Positions 8,497-16,878 of a DNA stretch of 64,000 nt are shown here, piece after piece. The stretch's first letter is position 1. Every line of letters starts with the position of its first letter. Below the pieces are notes generated by a model, which worked only from the letters and a program-made list of their open reading frames with translations, made no database searches and was not told where the DNA came from. The DNA is from CAYOSF01 sp964406605 (GTDB lineage Bacteria; Chloroflexota; Dehalococcoidia; DSTF01; RBG-16-68-14), in assembly GCA_964406605.1 (NCBI GenBank), contig CAYOSF010000011.1, forward strand, positions 1-64,000, written 5' to 3'. The position numbers were made by a program, and so were the translations under genes.

Positions 8497-9196
8497 CGTT
8501 CGCGACATCCACGCCTCCTACGGTCCCGTTTCCGCTCTGCGGGGCGTCACGATCGAAGTGCCCGAGGGCGGGATCGTCGCCGTGCTGGGGGCCAACGGCG
8601 CCGGGAAGAGCTCGACGTTGCGCACGATTTCCGGGCTCCTCCATCCGACCACCGGCACCATCGAGTTCAACGGTCAGCGTATCGACCGTTTCCCACCTGA
8701 GAAGATCGTGCAGCTGGGCGTGTCCCAGGTGCCGGAAGGGCGCCAGATCTTTACCGAACTGAGCGTGATAGAGAACCTGCGGCTGGGCGCCTATACCCGA
8801 CGCGACAGCGGCGGCATCAAGCGAGACTTGGAGCGCGTCTTCTCCTATTTCCCGGTGCTGGGGGAGAGACAGAAGCAACAGGCGGCCCTTCTCAGCGGAG
8901 GCGAGCAGCAGATGCTCGCGATCGGCCGCGCACTGATGGCGAAGCCACGTCTGCTCTTGCTCGATGAGCCTTCCCTCGGGCTCGCCCCCATGCTGGTGCG
9001 GGAGATCTTCCAGATCATCAAGGCGATCAACGAACACGAGGGGCTGACCATCCTAGTGGTGGAGCAGGATGCGAGCCTGGCGCTGGGCATCGCCGGCTAC
9101 GGCTACGTCTTGGAATCGGGAACTGTCGTCCTGGAGGATAAGCCCGAGCGTCTGCGCCAGAGCGAGGCGGTCCGGCGCTCCTACCTGGGGTATTAG
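8489..9196 (+). CDS. livF: Branched-chain amino acid type ABC transporter ATP-binding protein LivF
   Basis: 235 residues, second ATPase of the importer. Walker A GANGAGKS at about 34-41, signature LLSGGEQQMLAIGRAL, Walker B RLLLLDEPSLGLAP, and the H-loop as ILVVEQDAS, where the usual His is Gln-Asp as is common in LivF. ISQVPEGRQIF-type motif is present as VSQVPEGRQIFTEL. The start codon lies inside the end of livG (8-bp overlap), implying translational coupling and equal expression of the two ATPases. Confidence 0.93.
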   Translation: MLSVRDIHASYGPVSALRGVTIEVPEGGIVAVLGANGAGKSSTLRTISGLLHPTTGTIEFNGQRIDRFPPEKIVQLGVSQVPEGRQIFTELSVIENLRLGAYTRRDSGGIKRDLERVFSYFPVLGERQKQQAALLSGGEQQMLAIGRALMAKPRLLLLDEPSLGLAPMLVREIFQIIKAINEHEGLTILVVEQDASLALGIAGYGYVLESGTVVLEDKPERLRQSEAVRRSYLGY

Positions 9197-9205
9197 AAAG
9201 GGCCG

Positions 9206-10189
9206 GTGCTGATGGAGACAGTGGCATCGGCCGTCGGAGCCTACTTGGGCTCGCCGGCCATCCTGGCGGCCTCTCCGTGGGAGGACCCCAATCTCTTCGC
9301 GCAACAGGTCCTGAGCGGAATGGCGAGCGGCAGCCTGTTCGCCGTCCTCGCTCTGGCCATCGTGCTGATCTATCGGTCCACGGATGTTCTGAACTTCGCC
9401 CAGGGCGAAATGGCGATGTTCACCACGTTCATCTGCTGGACGTTCATGACCAGAATGGAGTTCCTACCGGCTTTTCTCTTGACCATCGTCGTAGCGGCGG
9501 CCTTGGGCGCCGCCTTGGAACGGCTGGTCCTGCGACCGGTTGAGGAAGCGCCGGTTCTCAACGCGGTCATCGTGACGCTGGGGCTGTTCACCTTCTTCAA
9601 CGGTCTGGCGCTGTGGATCTATGGTGGCTTCCCCAAGACCTTCGGCCCCTTCCCCATCTACGGGGGTGCGCCGCTCTTCCGGGGCTCAGCGGTGTGCGCG
9701 GGCGACGTCTGCATGGGAAGGCTGAACGTGGGGATACTGGTCGTGGCCCTGGTGATCATGGTTGCGCTGTTCCTGTTGTTTCAGAGGACGCGTCTGGGAC
9801 TGGCGATGCGGGCCACGGCCCAGAACCGCACAGCGAGCCGGCTCGTGGGCATTCCCGTGGGCCGCATGCTCTCCATCGGCTGGGCGCTCTCCGCGGCGGT
9901 GGGCGCCGTGGCGGGTGTCCTGGTGGCTCAGAATCTCGGCCTCACGACGGGCCTGATGTCGACGGTGCTCATCTTCGCCTTCGCCGCGGCGGTCCTGGGC
10001 GGCATCGATAGCCCGGTGGGGGCTATCATCGGCGGCCTGACCATCGGCGTCGTCAAGAACATGGCGGGGACGTACGTCCCCTCAGGGGTAGGCAACATCG
10101 ATGTGGCAGTCGCGTTCCTCGTCATCATACTGGTGCTGATGGTTCGCCCCGCCGGACTGTTCGGACAGCGGGTGGTGCGGAGGGTGTGA
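9206..10189 (+). CDS. livH: Branched-chain amino acid type ABC transporter permease LivH
   Basis: About 327 residues, multi-spanning inner-membrane permease. QQVLSGMASGSLFAVLALAI and VLNFAQGEMAMF are LivH hallmarks, as is AAVLGGIDSPVGAIIGGL near the end. Two starts are possible: GTG at 9206 and ATG at 9212. GAAAGGG ends at 9202, so the ATG has the better spacing (9 nt), while the GTG is the longest frame. A roughly 35-residue N-terminal extension precedes the first membrane helix. It follows livF by under 15 nt and pairs with LivM as the heterodimeric channel. Confidence 0.92.
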   Translation: MLMETVASAVGAYLGSPAILAASPWEDPNLFAQQVLSGMASGSLFAVLALAIVLIYRSTDVLNFAQGEMAMFTTFICWTFMTRMEFLPAFLLTIVVAAALGAALERLVLRPVEEAPVLNAVIVTLGLFTFFNGLALWIYGGFPKTFGPFPIYGGAPLFRGSAVCAGDVCMGRLNVGILVVALVIMVALFLLFQRTRLGLAMRATAQNRTASRLVGIPVGRMLSIGWALSAAVGAVAGVLVAQNLGLTTGLMSTVLIFAFAAAVLGGIDSPVGAIIGGLTIGVVKNMAGTYVPSGVGNIDVAVAFLVIILVLMVRPAGLFGQRVVRRV

Positions 10190-10192
10190 GCG

Positions 10193-11326
10193 GTGAGTAG
10201 GGCTCAACTGGGGCCGCGGGCCCTTGGCTTCGCGCTTCTGGGTGGGTTCCTGGTTGTGTTCCCCTTCCTCCACAACTGGCCCTTCTTCGGAGGGTTCATC
10301 ACCGAGTACCGGACGTTCAACGCCACGATGTTCGCGGTGTGGCTGCTTGTCGTGCTGAGCATGAACCTCTTGACCGGCTACAGCGGGCAGATCTCCCTGG
10401 GGCATGCGGGGGTGATGCTCGTGGGCGCCTACACCACCGCCATACTCTTCGACCAGTACAGCGTACCGTTGGCGCTGGCCGTCCTGATAGCCGGTCTCTT
10501 CACAGGGGTGGTAGGCGGCGTGATCATCGGTATCCCGGCCGTGCGCCTCACCGGACCCTACCTGGCCATCGCCACCTTCGCGCTCATCGTCACCATGCCG
10601 CAGATCCTGAAGCTGGAGTCCGTTACGCGCTGGACGAACGGGGCCATGGGCATCCCTGTGGCAGAGATACAGCCGCCCGGGTTCGTCGACGGCTTCCTCG
10701 ACCAGCGCCAGTGGCTGTACTACGCGACCATGGTCTCGGCGGTGATCATGACGATCCTCCTATGGAACCTCACCAGCAGCCGGATCGGCCGGGCCTTCAT
10801 CGCTCTCCGGGACAGCGAGATCGGGGCGGAGCAGATGGGCGTCAATGTACGCCTGTATAAGGCCATGGCCTTCGGCGTCAGCTCGTTGTACGCGGGCGTT
10901 GCGGGAGGGCTCTACTTCATGGTCCAGGCCTTTGTCGCCCCGGAGAGTCTGGGCTTCTTGGACTCGATTCTGTTCCTCGTGGCGATCGTGGTGGGCGGAC
11001 TGGCCACCATCCTCGGCTCCATCTTCGGGGCGCTGTTCATGACCTTCCAGTCGGAGCTAATCAGCGAGTTGGCCAGGATCATACCCGAGGCTGATAGGAT
11101 GCGCGGGGTGATCTACGGTTTTCTGTTGGTCGGCATGATGATATTCTTGCCCAGGGGGTTGGCTGGGTTCGTCCGCAGCCTTCCTAGGTGGAAGTCGACG
11201 TGGGAACGCGCTCGTGCCGGAACCGCCTCGGGATTCGGCCTCGTTGCGGCGCGGCTACGAGTAGCGGGATCAACAGAGACGCCACAAGCTGAAGAAGAAC
11301 AGAGGGGTGAGGAGAAAAGGGGGTGA
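10193..11326 (+). CDS. livM: Branched-chain amino acid type ABC transporter permease LivM
   Basis: 377 residues from a GTG only 3 nt after livH. About ten hydrophobic segments. SMNLLTGYSGQISLGHAG is the strongly conserved LivM motif, and RIGRAFIALRDSEIGAEQMG is the cytosolic EAA-like loop that contacts the ATPases. The last 50 residues are hydrophilic and charged. It forms the transmembrane pathway with LivH. Confidence 0.92.
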   Translation: MSRAQLGPRALGFALLGGFLVVFPFLHNWPFFGGFITEYRTFNATMFAVWLLVVLSMNLLTGYSGQISLGHAGVMLVGAYTTAILFDQYSVPLALAVLIAGLFTGVVGGVIIGIPAVRLTGPYLAIATFALIVTMPQILKLESVTRWTNGAMGIPVAEIQPPGFVDGFLDQRQWLYYATMVSAVIMTILLWNLTSSRIGRAFIALRDSEIGAEQMGVNVRLYKAMAFGVSSLYAGVAGGLYFMVQAFVAPESLGFLDSILFLVAIVVGGLATILGSIFGALFMTFQSELISELARIIPEADRMRGVIYGFLLVGMMIFLPRGLAGFVRSLPRWKSTWERARAGTASGFGLVAARLRVAGSTETPQAEEEQRGEEKRG

Positions 11327-11398
11327 TGAAAGGTCGTCAATCGCAATGCGCAAGTCCATAGGACACGACGGACAAGGATGATTCAGGGAGGAGACCGC

Positions 11399-12721
11399 AT
11401 GCGAAACTCACGCTTATTGTGGCCCCTAGCGCTCCTGGTTACGTTGGCCATGCTCGTGGCCATGGCCTGCGGCGGCGGGGAGGAGAAGGAAGAAGGAGCT
11501 ACGGCCACCGAGCCCAGCGGTACCGCTGAGGCCACCCAAACGGGTGAGGTGCCCGGCGTAACCGACACCGAGATCCTCCTCGGGACGCACCAGCCGCTCT
11601 CGGGGTCACCTGCGGCTGTCTACGCCCAGATCGCGAAGACTACCCAGGCCTACTTCAACTACATCAACGACACGGAGGGCGGCGTCAACGGGCGCAAGAT
11701 CACACTGCTGATAGAGGACGACCAGTACACACCTTCGTTGACGGTGAGCGCGGTCAGAAAGCTGGTCGAGCAGGACGGCGTCTTCGCCATACTGAACGGG
11801 CTCGGAACCGCGACCCACATGGCAGTGGTGGACTATCTGCTCGAGCGAGGCGTGCCGGACATGTTCATGAGCACCGGCGCCATCGAGTGGGTGAAGGACC
11901 CGGCGGCCCGGCCCAACATATTCGGCATGATCCCCAACTACGTCGGGGAGGGTATGGTCCTGGGCAAGTACGCGTCCGACACGTATCCGGACGGCAAGCT
12001 GGGGTTCATTGGCCAGAACGACGACTTCGGCCAGGACGGCCTTGACGGGGTCAAGAGGGGCGTCGGCGACGCCATGGAGATCCTGGAGCCGGAGTGGTTT
12101 GAGGCTGTGGACCCGGACGTCAACTCCCAAGTCGACCGGCTGCAGGCGGCGGGCGCGGACGTCATCATCGTCTTCGCGGTGCCCACGCAGGCGGCGGCAG
12201 CGTCAAGGCACGCCCGCGCGGACCTGAACTGGGACGTGCCGTTCCTGATCAGCGCCGTCAGCATCAACGAGCTGACCATCGCGCTGGCGGGTGAGGGCAA
12301 CATGGAGGGGAACATCGGGGCCGTCGCCATCCACCAGGCGTATGAGACCGACAACCCCGGCATCGCCGCGCACATCGAGATGCTCAAGAACTACGGCGCG
12401 GACATCGAGCCCGGCTACCTGACCGTCTACGGTCAGGTCGTAGGTGAGTCGATGATTGCGGCGCTCGAGGCCGCCGGGCCGAACCTCACCCGAGAGGGCC
12501 TGATTGAGGGCGCCGAGTCTATTAGCGACTTCACGTGCTCGGTCTGCCTGTTCCCGGCCAGCATGAGCAAGACCGACCACGACCCCGCACAGACGGTGAT
12601 GCTGGCGAAGGTCGAGAACGGTATCTGGGTACCCTTCGGCGACGGTTACTCCTGGGAGGGAGTCCCGGTGGACGAGCTGAGCCTCGACAAGCTGGAGACG
12701 GTACCGTCACCATACGAGTAA
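11399..12721 (+). CDS. Branched-chain amino acid type ABC transporter substrate-binding lipoprotein
   Basis: 440 residues, LivJ/LivK-type periplasmic binding fold (peripla_BP_6). The leader MRNSRLLWPLALLVTLAMLV ends in AMACGGGEE, a somewhat atypical lipobox that would make Cys the lipidated first residue; an acidic, Thr/Ser-rich linker follows. TDTEILLGTHQPLSGSPAAVY begins the first lobe. GGAGGAG ends 5 nt before the ATG at 11399, so that start is preferred to the upstream ATG at 11378. It lies 72 nt after livM and just before a terminator, completing a self-sufficient importer. Confidence 0.93.
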   Translation: MRNSRLLWPLALLVTLAMLVAMACGGGEEKEEGATATEPSGTAEATQTGEVPGVTDTEILLGTHQPLSGSPAAVYAQIAKTTQAYFNYINDTEGGVNGRKITLLIEDDQYTPSLTVSAVRKLVEQDGVFAILNGLGTATHMAVVDYLLERGVPDMFMSTGAIEWVKDPAARPNIFGMIPNYVGEGMVLGKYASDTYPDGKLGFIGQNDDFGQDGLDGVKRGVGDAMEILEPEWFEAVDPDVNSQVDRLQAAGADVIIVFAVPTQAAAASRHARADLNWDVPFLISAVSINELTIALAGEGNMEGNIGAVAIHQAYETDNPGIAAHIEMLKNYGADIEPGYLTVYGQVVGESMIAALEAAGPNLTREGLIEGAESISDFTCSVCLFPASMSKTDHDPAQTVMLAKVENGIWVPFGDGYSWEGVPVDELSLDKLETVPSPYE

Positions 12722-12748
12722 GCATATCCCTTCAGTCGAAGAGCGGCA

Positions 12749-12780
12749 GAGGGCCGGGAGCGATCCCGGCCCTCGCCTTT
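12749..12780 (+). terminator. Hairpin terminator after the liv operon
   Basis: A perfect 11-bp stem (GAGGGCCGGGA at 12749-12759 with its complement at 12764-12774) closes a 4-nt loop and is followed by GCCTTT. It begins 28 nt after the binding-protein stop codon, as expected for an intrinsic terminator, although the T-run is short. Confidence 0.75.
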
Positions 12781-12904
12781 CGGCGCGGCGGAGGGCGGAA
12801 GAACCAGACGCTACACACCCTCTGAGCAGCCCTCCCGGGCGCGGCCGACGCCCGCTGGTCCGGCCGGCCAGCGGTCCCCTCTTGTGTGGACGCCAGTAGC
12901 CCGC

Positions 12905-12932
12905 TGGACACGGAGCGTGGATCGTGTATGAT
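12905..12932 (+). promoter_or_regulatory. Promoter-like element before bioY, sister of the liv promoter
   Basis: TGGACA at 12905-12910, a 16-nt spacer and TATGAT at 12927-12932. The spacer core GAGCGTGGATCGT is identical to that at 7625-7637. It would start transcription about 60-65 nt before the bioY ATG. The rest of 12781-13003 shows no gene and no recognised riboswitch. Confidence 0.55.
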
Positions 12933-13003
12933 GCGAGGCACGTCGTCGGATACAGGTTCCGCGGTTCGGGCGACGCCGTACCGCGGCAGTACGGAGTGCG
13001 GAC

Positions 13004-13654
13004 ATGCAGCGAAGTGCCACGGTTCCCACACTCGGGCTAGCCTTCTTCCCCAGCGAGACCCTGCTGCGCCGGGTGCTGCTCGTAGCCGGCGCCGTGGTCT
13101 TCATCGCGCTGGCGGCCCAGACGAGTTGGGACTACCCATTCATCCAAACACGGGCCGGCAACCCCGTGCCCATCACGGGCCAGACGTTCGCCGTCATCAT
13201 CACCGGTGCTCTCCTGGGCTCCCGGCTGGGCGTCGCTTCCATCTTGGCGTACCTGGCCGCAGGAGTGGCGGGGGCGCCGGTCTTCGCCGACTGGTCGCGG
13301 TTCTACACGACCTTCACCGGGGCCACGGGCGGCTATCTCCTCGGTTTCGTGCCGGCCGTCTTCATCGTCGGATGGTTTGCCGAACGAGGCTGGGACCGGT
13401 CCCGATGGATCCTCTTGCCCATGCTGGTGGCCAACGCCGTCATCTACGTGCCGGGCCTCATCTGGCTGAACCGCTGGGCGGCGATCATGGACTACCGGAT
13501 CAACACGTTCGAGGCGGGCCTCTGGCCGTTCATCCCGGGAGACCTGGCGAAGCTCGTCGCGGCAGCCTTGGCCCTGCCTGCCGGCTGGTCAGTCGTGGGG
13601 CTGCTACGCCCCGGGGGCGGCGATCGCCGGGATGGCCGGCCGAGCAGATCGTAA
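13004..13654 (+). CDS. bioY: BioY-family biotin transporter (ECF S-component)
   Basis: 216 residues with about six membrane segments. NPVPITGQTFAVIITGALLG is the BioY signature, followed by GAPVFA and TGGYLLGFVPAVFIVG, and a late IPGDLAKLVAAALALP. BioY binds biotin in the membrane and imports it, alone or with an ECF energising module (ecfT, ecfA). No such module is nearby, so it either works alone or shares a remote module. A GGAG lies a few nt before the ATG. The tail is Arg/Gly-rich. Confidence 0.85.
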   Translation: MQRSATVPTLGLAFFPSETLLRRVLLVAGAVVFIALAAQTSWDYPFIQTRAGNPVPITGQTFAVIITGALLGSRLGVASILAYLAAGVAGAPVFADWSRFYTTFTGATGGYLLGFVPAVFIVGWFAERGWDRSRWILLPMLVANAVIYVPGLIWLNRWAAIMDYRINTFEAGLWPFIPGDLAKLVAAALALPAGWSVVGLLRPGGGDRRDGRPSRS

Positions 13655-13834
13655 CGGTCCTCCGGCCCTGTCATCCCGGGCACCGACTGACGCGCAGTAG
13701 AAAGGTCGGGCCGGACCTCGCGGCGAGGGCCTGACGGACGCCGCGCAGGGCTGCGCCAGCTTGTTCTGGAGGTCATGCAGCGCGTAGGGTAGAAACGCCG
13801 CGTCTACATCCCACGTGCGCCGGCAATACGAGAG

Positions 13835-15046
13835 ATGCGCTTCTACGAGTTCGAAGCCAAGCGACTCCTGGCCAAGCAGCGCGTGCCGGCTCCAGAGGGC
13901 GGCGTCGCGGACACGCCCGAGGACGCGGAGCGCATCGCCGCCGGTCTTGACGGCCCCGTCGTTCTCAAGGCGCAGGTGCTGGCCGGCGGGCGGATGAAGG
14001 CGGGCGGTGTCAGGTTCGCCGAAACGCCGGCGCAGGCGAGACAAGCCGCCGACGAGATCCTAGCGCTCGAGATACGAGGACAGCTTCCGCGCGGCGTCCT
14101 CGTGGAGGCGAAGGCGCCGGTGCGGCAAGAGTACTACCTGGGCGTCACCTACGACGCGCTGGAGAAGCTGCCGCTGGCGATCTTCAGCGACATGGGCGGG
14201 ATCGACATAGAGGAGGTGGCGGAGCGCCACCCGGAGCACGTGGCAAGAGCGTGCTTTTCGTCCCTCCTGCCGCTCAGCGACTTCCGGATGAAGGAGCTTG
14301 TCGCCTCGCTGGGTGTCGGGGGCCGCGATCTGACAGCGCTCACCGGTGTCGCGAGCCGGCTGGCGCAGGCGTTCGTTCGGTACGACCTCACGCTGGCCGA
14401 GATCAATCCACTCGCCCAGCTCGAAGACGGATCGTTCGTCGCTCTTGACTGCCACCTGGACATGGAGGACGAGGCACGCGGCCGCCAGCGCGACGTACTG
14501 GCCGAGCTGGGCGTGGGCGAGGACGAGACGCGCCAGGGCCGCCCGCCGTCTGACTTCGAGCGCCGAGGGGCGCAGGTCGACGCCGTGGACCCACGAGGAG
14601 TCGCCGGGCGGGTAGTGGAATTCGAAGGAGACCTGGGTCTGGTGATCGGGGGCGGCGGCGGCAGCCTCACCATCTTTGATGCCGTCAAGAGGCACGGAGG
14701 CAGGCCGGCCAACTACTGCGAGATCGGCGGCAACCCCAGCGTCCTCAAGGCATGCGAGCTGACCAAGCTGATCTTGAGCAAGCCGGGTGTCGAGAAGATC
14801 GCCGTGATAATGAACGTCGTGAGCAACACCCGGGTGGACATCGTGGCACGTGGAGTAATCAAAGGCGTGGTTGAGTCCGGGTTCGATCCGGCGGAGAAGA
14901 TCGCGGTCTTCCGCATCCCCGGCGCCTGGGAGGGAGAAGGGGCCAAGATCCTGGAGAAGTACGGGGTGGAATACTGCGACCGCACCGTGTCGATATCAGA
15001 GGCGGCACGGCGGGCGGTGGAGAACCTGGAGGGTGCCGGAGCGTAG
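13835..15046 (+). CDS. Succinyl-CoA synthetase beta-like subunit (acyl-CoA ligase, divergent)
   Basis: 403 residues. N-terminal ATP-grasp domain: MRFYEFEAKRLLAKQRVPAP matches the start of SucC, VVLKAQVLAGGRMKAGGV is the nucleotide lysine region, and EINPLAQ the metal-binding Glu-Asn pair. The C-terminal CoA-ligase domain reads VIGGGGGSLTIFDAV and PANYCEIGGNPS, where SucC normally has NGAGLAMAT and NFLDVGGGA. Those changes lie at the phosphohistidine-facing end, so the acyl substrate may differ (succinate, malate, acetate or an aromatic acid). It is followed 2 nt later by the alpha-like partner and then a ferredoxin-like gene. Confidence 0.75.
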   Translation: MRFYEFEAKRLLAKQRVPAPEGGVADTPEDAERIAAGLDGPVVLKAQVLAGGRMKAGGVRFAETPAQARQAADEILALEIRGQLPRGVLVEAKAPVRQEYYLGVTYDALEKLPLAIFSDMGGIDIEEVAERHPEHVARACFSSLLPLSDFRMKELVASLGVGGRDLTALTGVASRLAQAFVRYDLTLAEINPLAQLEDGSFVALDCHLDMEDEARGRQRDVLAELGVGEDETRQGRPPSDFERRGAQVDAVDPRGVAGRVVEFEGDLGLVIGGGGGSLTIFDAVKRHGGRPANYCEIGGNPSVLKACELTKLILSKPGVEKIAVIMNVVSNTRVDIVARGVIKGVVESGFDPAEKIAVFRIPGAWEGEGAKILEKYGVEYCDRTVSISEAARRAVENLEGAGA

Positions 15047-15048
15047 CC

Positions 15049-15954
15049 ATGTCCATCCTCGTTGACCAGGACACCACGTTCATCATCCAGGGGATCACCG
15101 GCCGCGAGGCGGTCAACATGACCAGGGAGTGCTTGAACTACGGTTCGAAGGTGGTCGGCGGCGTGACGCCGGGCCGCGGCGGCAGGGACGTCTACGGCGT
15201 CCCGGTCTACGACACCGTGCGCGAGGCCGTCGCGAAGCATCACGTCGACGGCTCGGTGCTCACCGTGCCGCCCGCCTTCGTTCGGGATGCGGCCTTCGAG
15301 GCGATCGAAAACGGCATCGAGCTGCTGGTCATCGTCACGGAGCGCATCCCCCGCAGGGAGGTCTGCCAGATCATCGAGCTGGCTCGCATGCGCGAAGCGA
15401 GGGTGATCGGTCCCAACTGCCTCGGCATCATCTCGCCGGGCAAGTCGAAGATGGGCGGTGTCGGCGGCCCGGCAGAGGACGCGCGCAAGGCGTACCAGCC
15501 GGGGGCGGTCGGGGTGATGTCGCGGAGCGGCGGCATGACCACGGAGATCGCCAACGCCATCACCGCCGCCGGGCTGGGAGAGAGCACGGCGATCGCCATC
15601 GGCGGCGACGCGATCATCGGCTCCACCTACGCCGAGCTCATGCCGCTCTTCGAGGCCGACCCGGAGACGAAGACCGTCGTCGTCTATTCGGAGCCCGGTG
15701 GGCCGATGGAGGCGCAGCTCGCTCGGTACGTCCGGGATCACGATTGCCGTCTGCCCGTCGTGGCATTCATGGCGGGGCGCTTCATGGACGCTCTGCCGGG
15801 CATGCGATTCGGCCACGCCGGCACCATCGTCGAGGGGAGGCAGGACACGGCCGCCGAGAAGATCCGCCAACTGCGGGAGGCGGGCATCAGCGTGGCCGAA
15901 GAGATCGAGCAGATCCCAGCGCTGGTCAAGGAGCGGCTGAAGGAGACCGCCTGA
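15049..15954 (+). CDS. Succinyl-CoA synthetase alpha-like subunit
   Basis: 301 residues. The CoA-binding Rossmann domain starts with TTFIIQGITGREAVNMTREC, as in SucD, with VVGGVTPGRGG next. GPNCLGIISPG and SRSGGMTTEIANAI are ligase-domain motifs, and RFGHAGTIVEG carries the histidine that is phosphorylated in the catalytic cycle. The protein lacks nothing obvious for catalysis. It should form a heterodimer or heterotetramer with the upstream beta-like subunit (2-nt gap) and interconvert an acyl-CoA and its acid with NDP/NTP. The acid itself is not identifiable. Confidence 0.8.
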   Translation: MSILVDQDTTFIIQGITGREAVNMTRECLNYGSKVVGGVTPGRGGRDVYGVPVYDTVREAVAKHHVDGSVLTVPPAFVRDAAFEAIENGIELLVIVTERIPRREVCQIIELARMREARVIGPNCLGIISPGKSKMGGVGGPAEDARKAYQPGAVGVMSRSGGMTTEIANAITAAGLGESTAIAIGGDAIIGSTYAELMPLFEADPETKTVVVYSEPGGPMEAQLARYVRDHDCRLPVVAFMAGRFMDALPGMRFGHAGTIVEGRQDTAAEKIRQLREAGISVAEEIEQIPALVKERLKETA

Positions 15955-16175
15955 TGCCCATGTTCGTCCACCTGGAGGTCGACCCCAGCGCCGCTGCTGA
16001 CCGGGAGCTGGCGCGGAAGCTCGTCGAGGTCTGCCCGGTGAATATCTTCGAGCAGGCGGCCGATGGCAGCGCGCGCGTGGTCGAGGAGAACGAGGACGAG
16101 TGCGTCCTCTGCGACCTCTGCGTCGAGGCGGCGCCTCCCGGCATGGTGCGGGTGGTCAAACTGTACGAGGGGTAG
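15954..16175 (+). CDS. Small ferredoxin-like protein
   Basis: 73 residues, ATG overlapping the stop of the alpha-like subunit by one base (TGATG). Four cysteines, C27 in CPVNIF and C50, C53, C56 in ECVLCDLC, can ligate one [4Fe-4S] cluster, arranged like FixX-type or RpoD-insert ferredoxins. It is acidic overall and has no membrane segment. Tight coupling to a CoA ligase is uncommon and hints that the operon serves a redox branch, for example a 2-oxoacid:ferredoxin oxidoreductase or an electron-bifurcating dehydrogenase located elsewhere. Confidence 0.7.
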   Translation: MPMFVHLEVDPSAAADRELARKLVEVCPVNIFEQAADGSARVVEENEDECVLCDLCVEAAPPGMVRVVKLYEG

Positions 16176-16244
16176 GCGAGCCCGGGAGCGCCGCTGGGCG
16201 TCGAGCTCGACCACGCCCGCGCCGGGCGGTTTCCCTTCGCCACT

Positions 16245-16274
16245 GGAACGATCTCTCCCCAGACAGCGTATAAT
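16245..16274 (+). promoter_or_regulatory. Overlapping ECF-type and sigma-70-type promoter signals
   Basis: GGAAC at 16245-16249, a 17-nt spacer and CGTA at 16267-16270 resemble ECF-sigma (SigE/RpoE) promoters. TATAAT at 16269-16274 overlaps the CGTA box and could serve the housekeeping sigma. Either way transcription would begin within a few nt of the ATG at 16283, so the sigma gene mRNA may be leaderless. This is consistent with autoregulation of the ECF factor. Confidence 0.5.
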
Positions 16275-16282
16275 CCAGCGGG

Positions 16283-16873
16283 ATGAACCTCGAGGCGGCA
16301 GATGCCGGTGCCGGATGGGCGGCGGACGCGCCTGCAGAAGACGATATTCTTGCCCGCTGCCAAGCCGGAGAGCAGGAAGCGTTCGGCGTGCTCGTGGAGC
16401 GCTATCGGGATGTTGTGTTTCGCATCGTGTGCCTCATGACGAACGATCGGCCTCTTGCCGAGGACCTGACGCAAGAATCCTTCGTCAACGCTTGGCGCGG
16501 GATTCGTAGCTTCCGTATCGGCTCACCGTTCCGGCCGTGGCTCATCCGCATCGCTATCAATCGGGTTCAGAGTCACAGGCGACGCCGACAGCTTGTCTCC
16601 ATGCCGCTCTCAACCGCGGACACGAGAGCGCCAAGCGACGAACCGTCTCCCGAAAGGCGCGCTGAGTCAGCCGCAACGCGGGAGGAAGTGCGGCGTGCTC
16701 TCGCGTCACTGCCGGATGACCAGCGTCATGTCCTAGTGCTGCGCTACTACTCGGAGCTGTCGGTGCCGGAGATCGCGCGGGCGACCGGTTGGCGCGAGGG
16801 CACTGTGAAGTCGCGGCTGCACCGAGCTCTGGGCAGAATGCGTTCGCTGCTGGAACCGATGGATGAGAGGTAG
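16283..16873 (+). CDS. RNA polymerase ECF sigma factor
   Basis: 196 residues. Region 2: AFGVLVERYRDVVFRIVC, then PLAEDLTQESFVNAWRGI and FRPWLIRIAINRVQSH. Region 4: REEVRRALASLPDDQRHVLV, then ELSVPEIARATGWREGTVKS with the recognition helix and SRLHRALGRMRSLLE. No region 3 and no extracytoplasmic or C-terminal extra domain. No Shine-Dalgarno precedes the ATG, in keeping with a leaderless transcript. The following gene, 5 nt on, encodes its likely membrane anti-sigma partner. Confidence 0.92.
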   Translation: MNLEAADAGAGWAADAPAEDDILARCQAGEQEAFGVLVERYRDVVFRIVCLMTNDRPLAEDLTQESFVNAWRGIRSFRIGSPFRPWLIRIAINRVQSHRRRRQLVSMPLSTADTRAPSDEPSPERRAESAATREEVRRALASLPDDQRHVLVLRYYSELSVPEIARATGWREGTVKSRLHRALGRMRSLLEPMDER

Positions 16874-16878
16874 ATGAG

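Noticed and set aside
15129..16175. A 348-codon forward frame over the alpha-like subunit
   Set aside because: Arg/His/Gly-rich shadow; only its last 73 codons (15954-16175) are the real ferredoxin-like gene.
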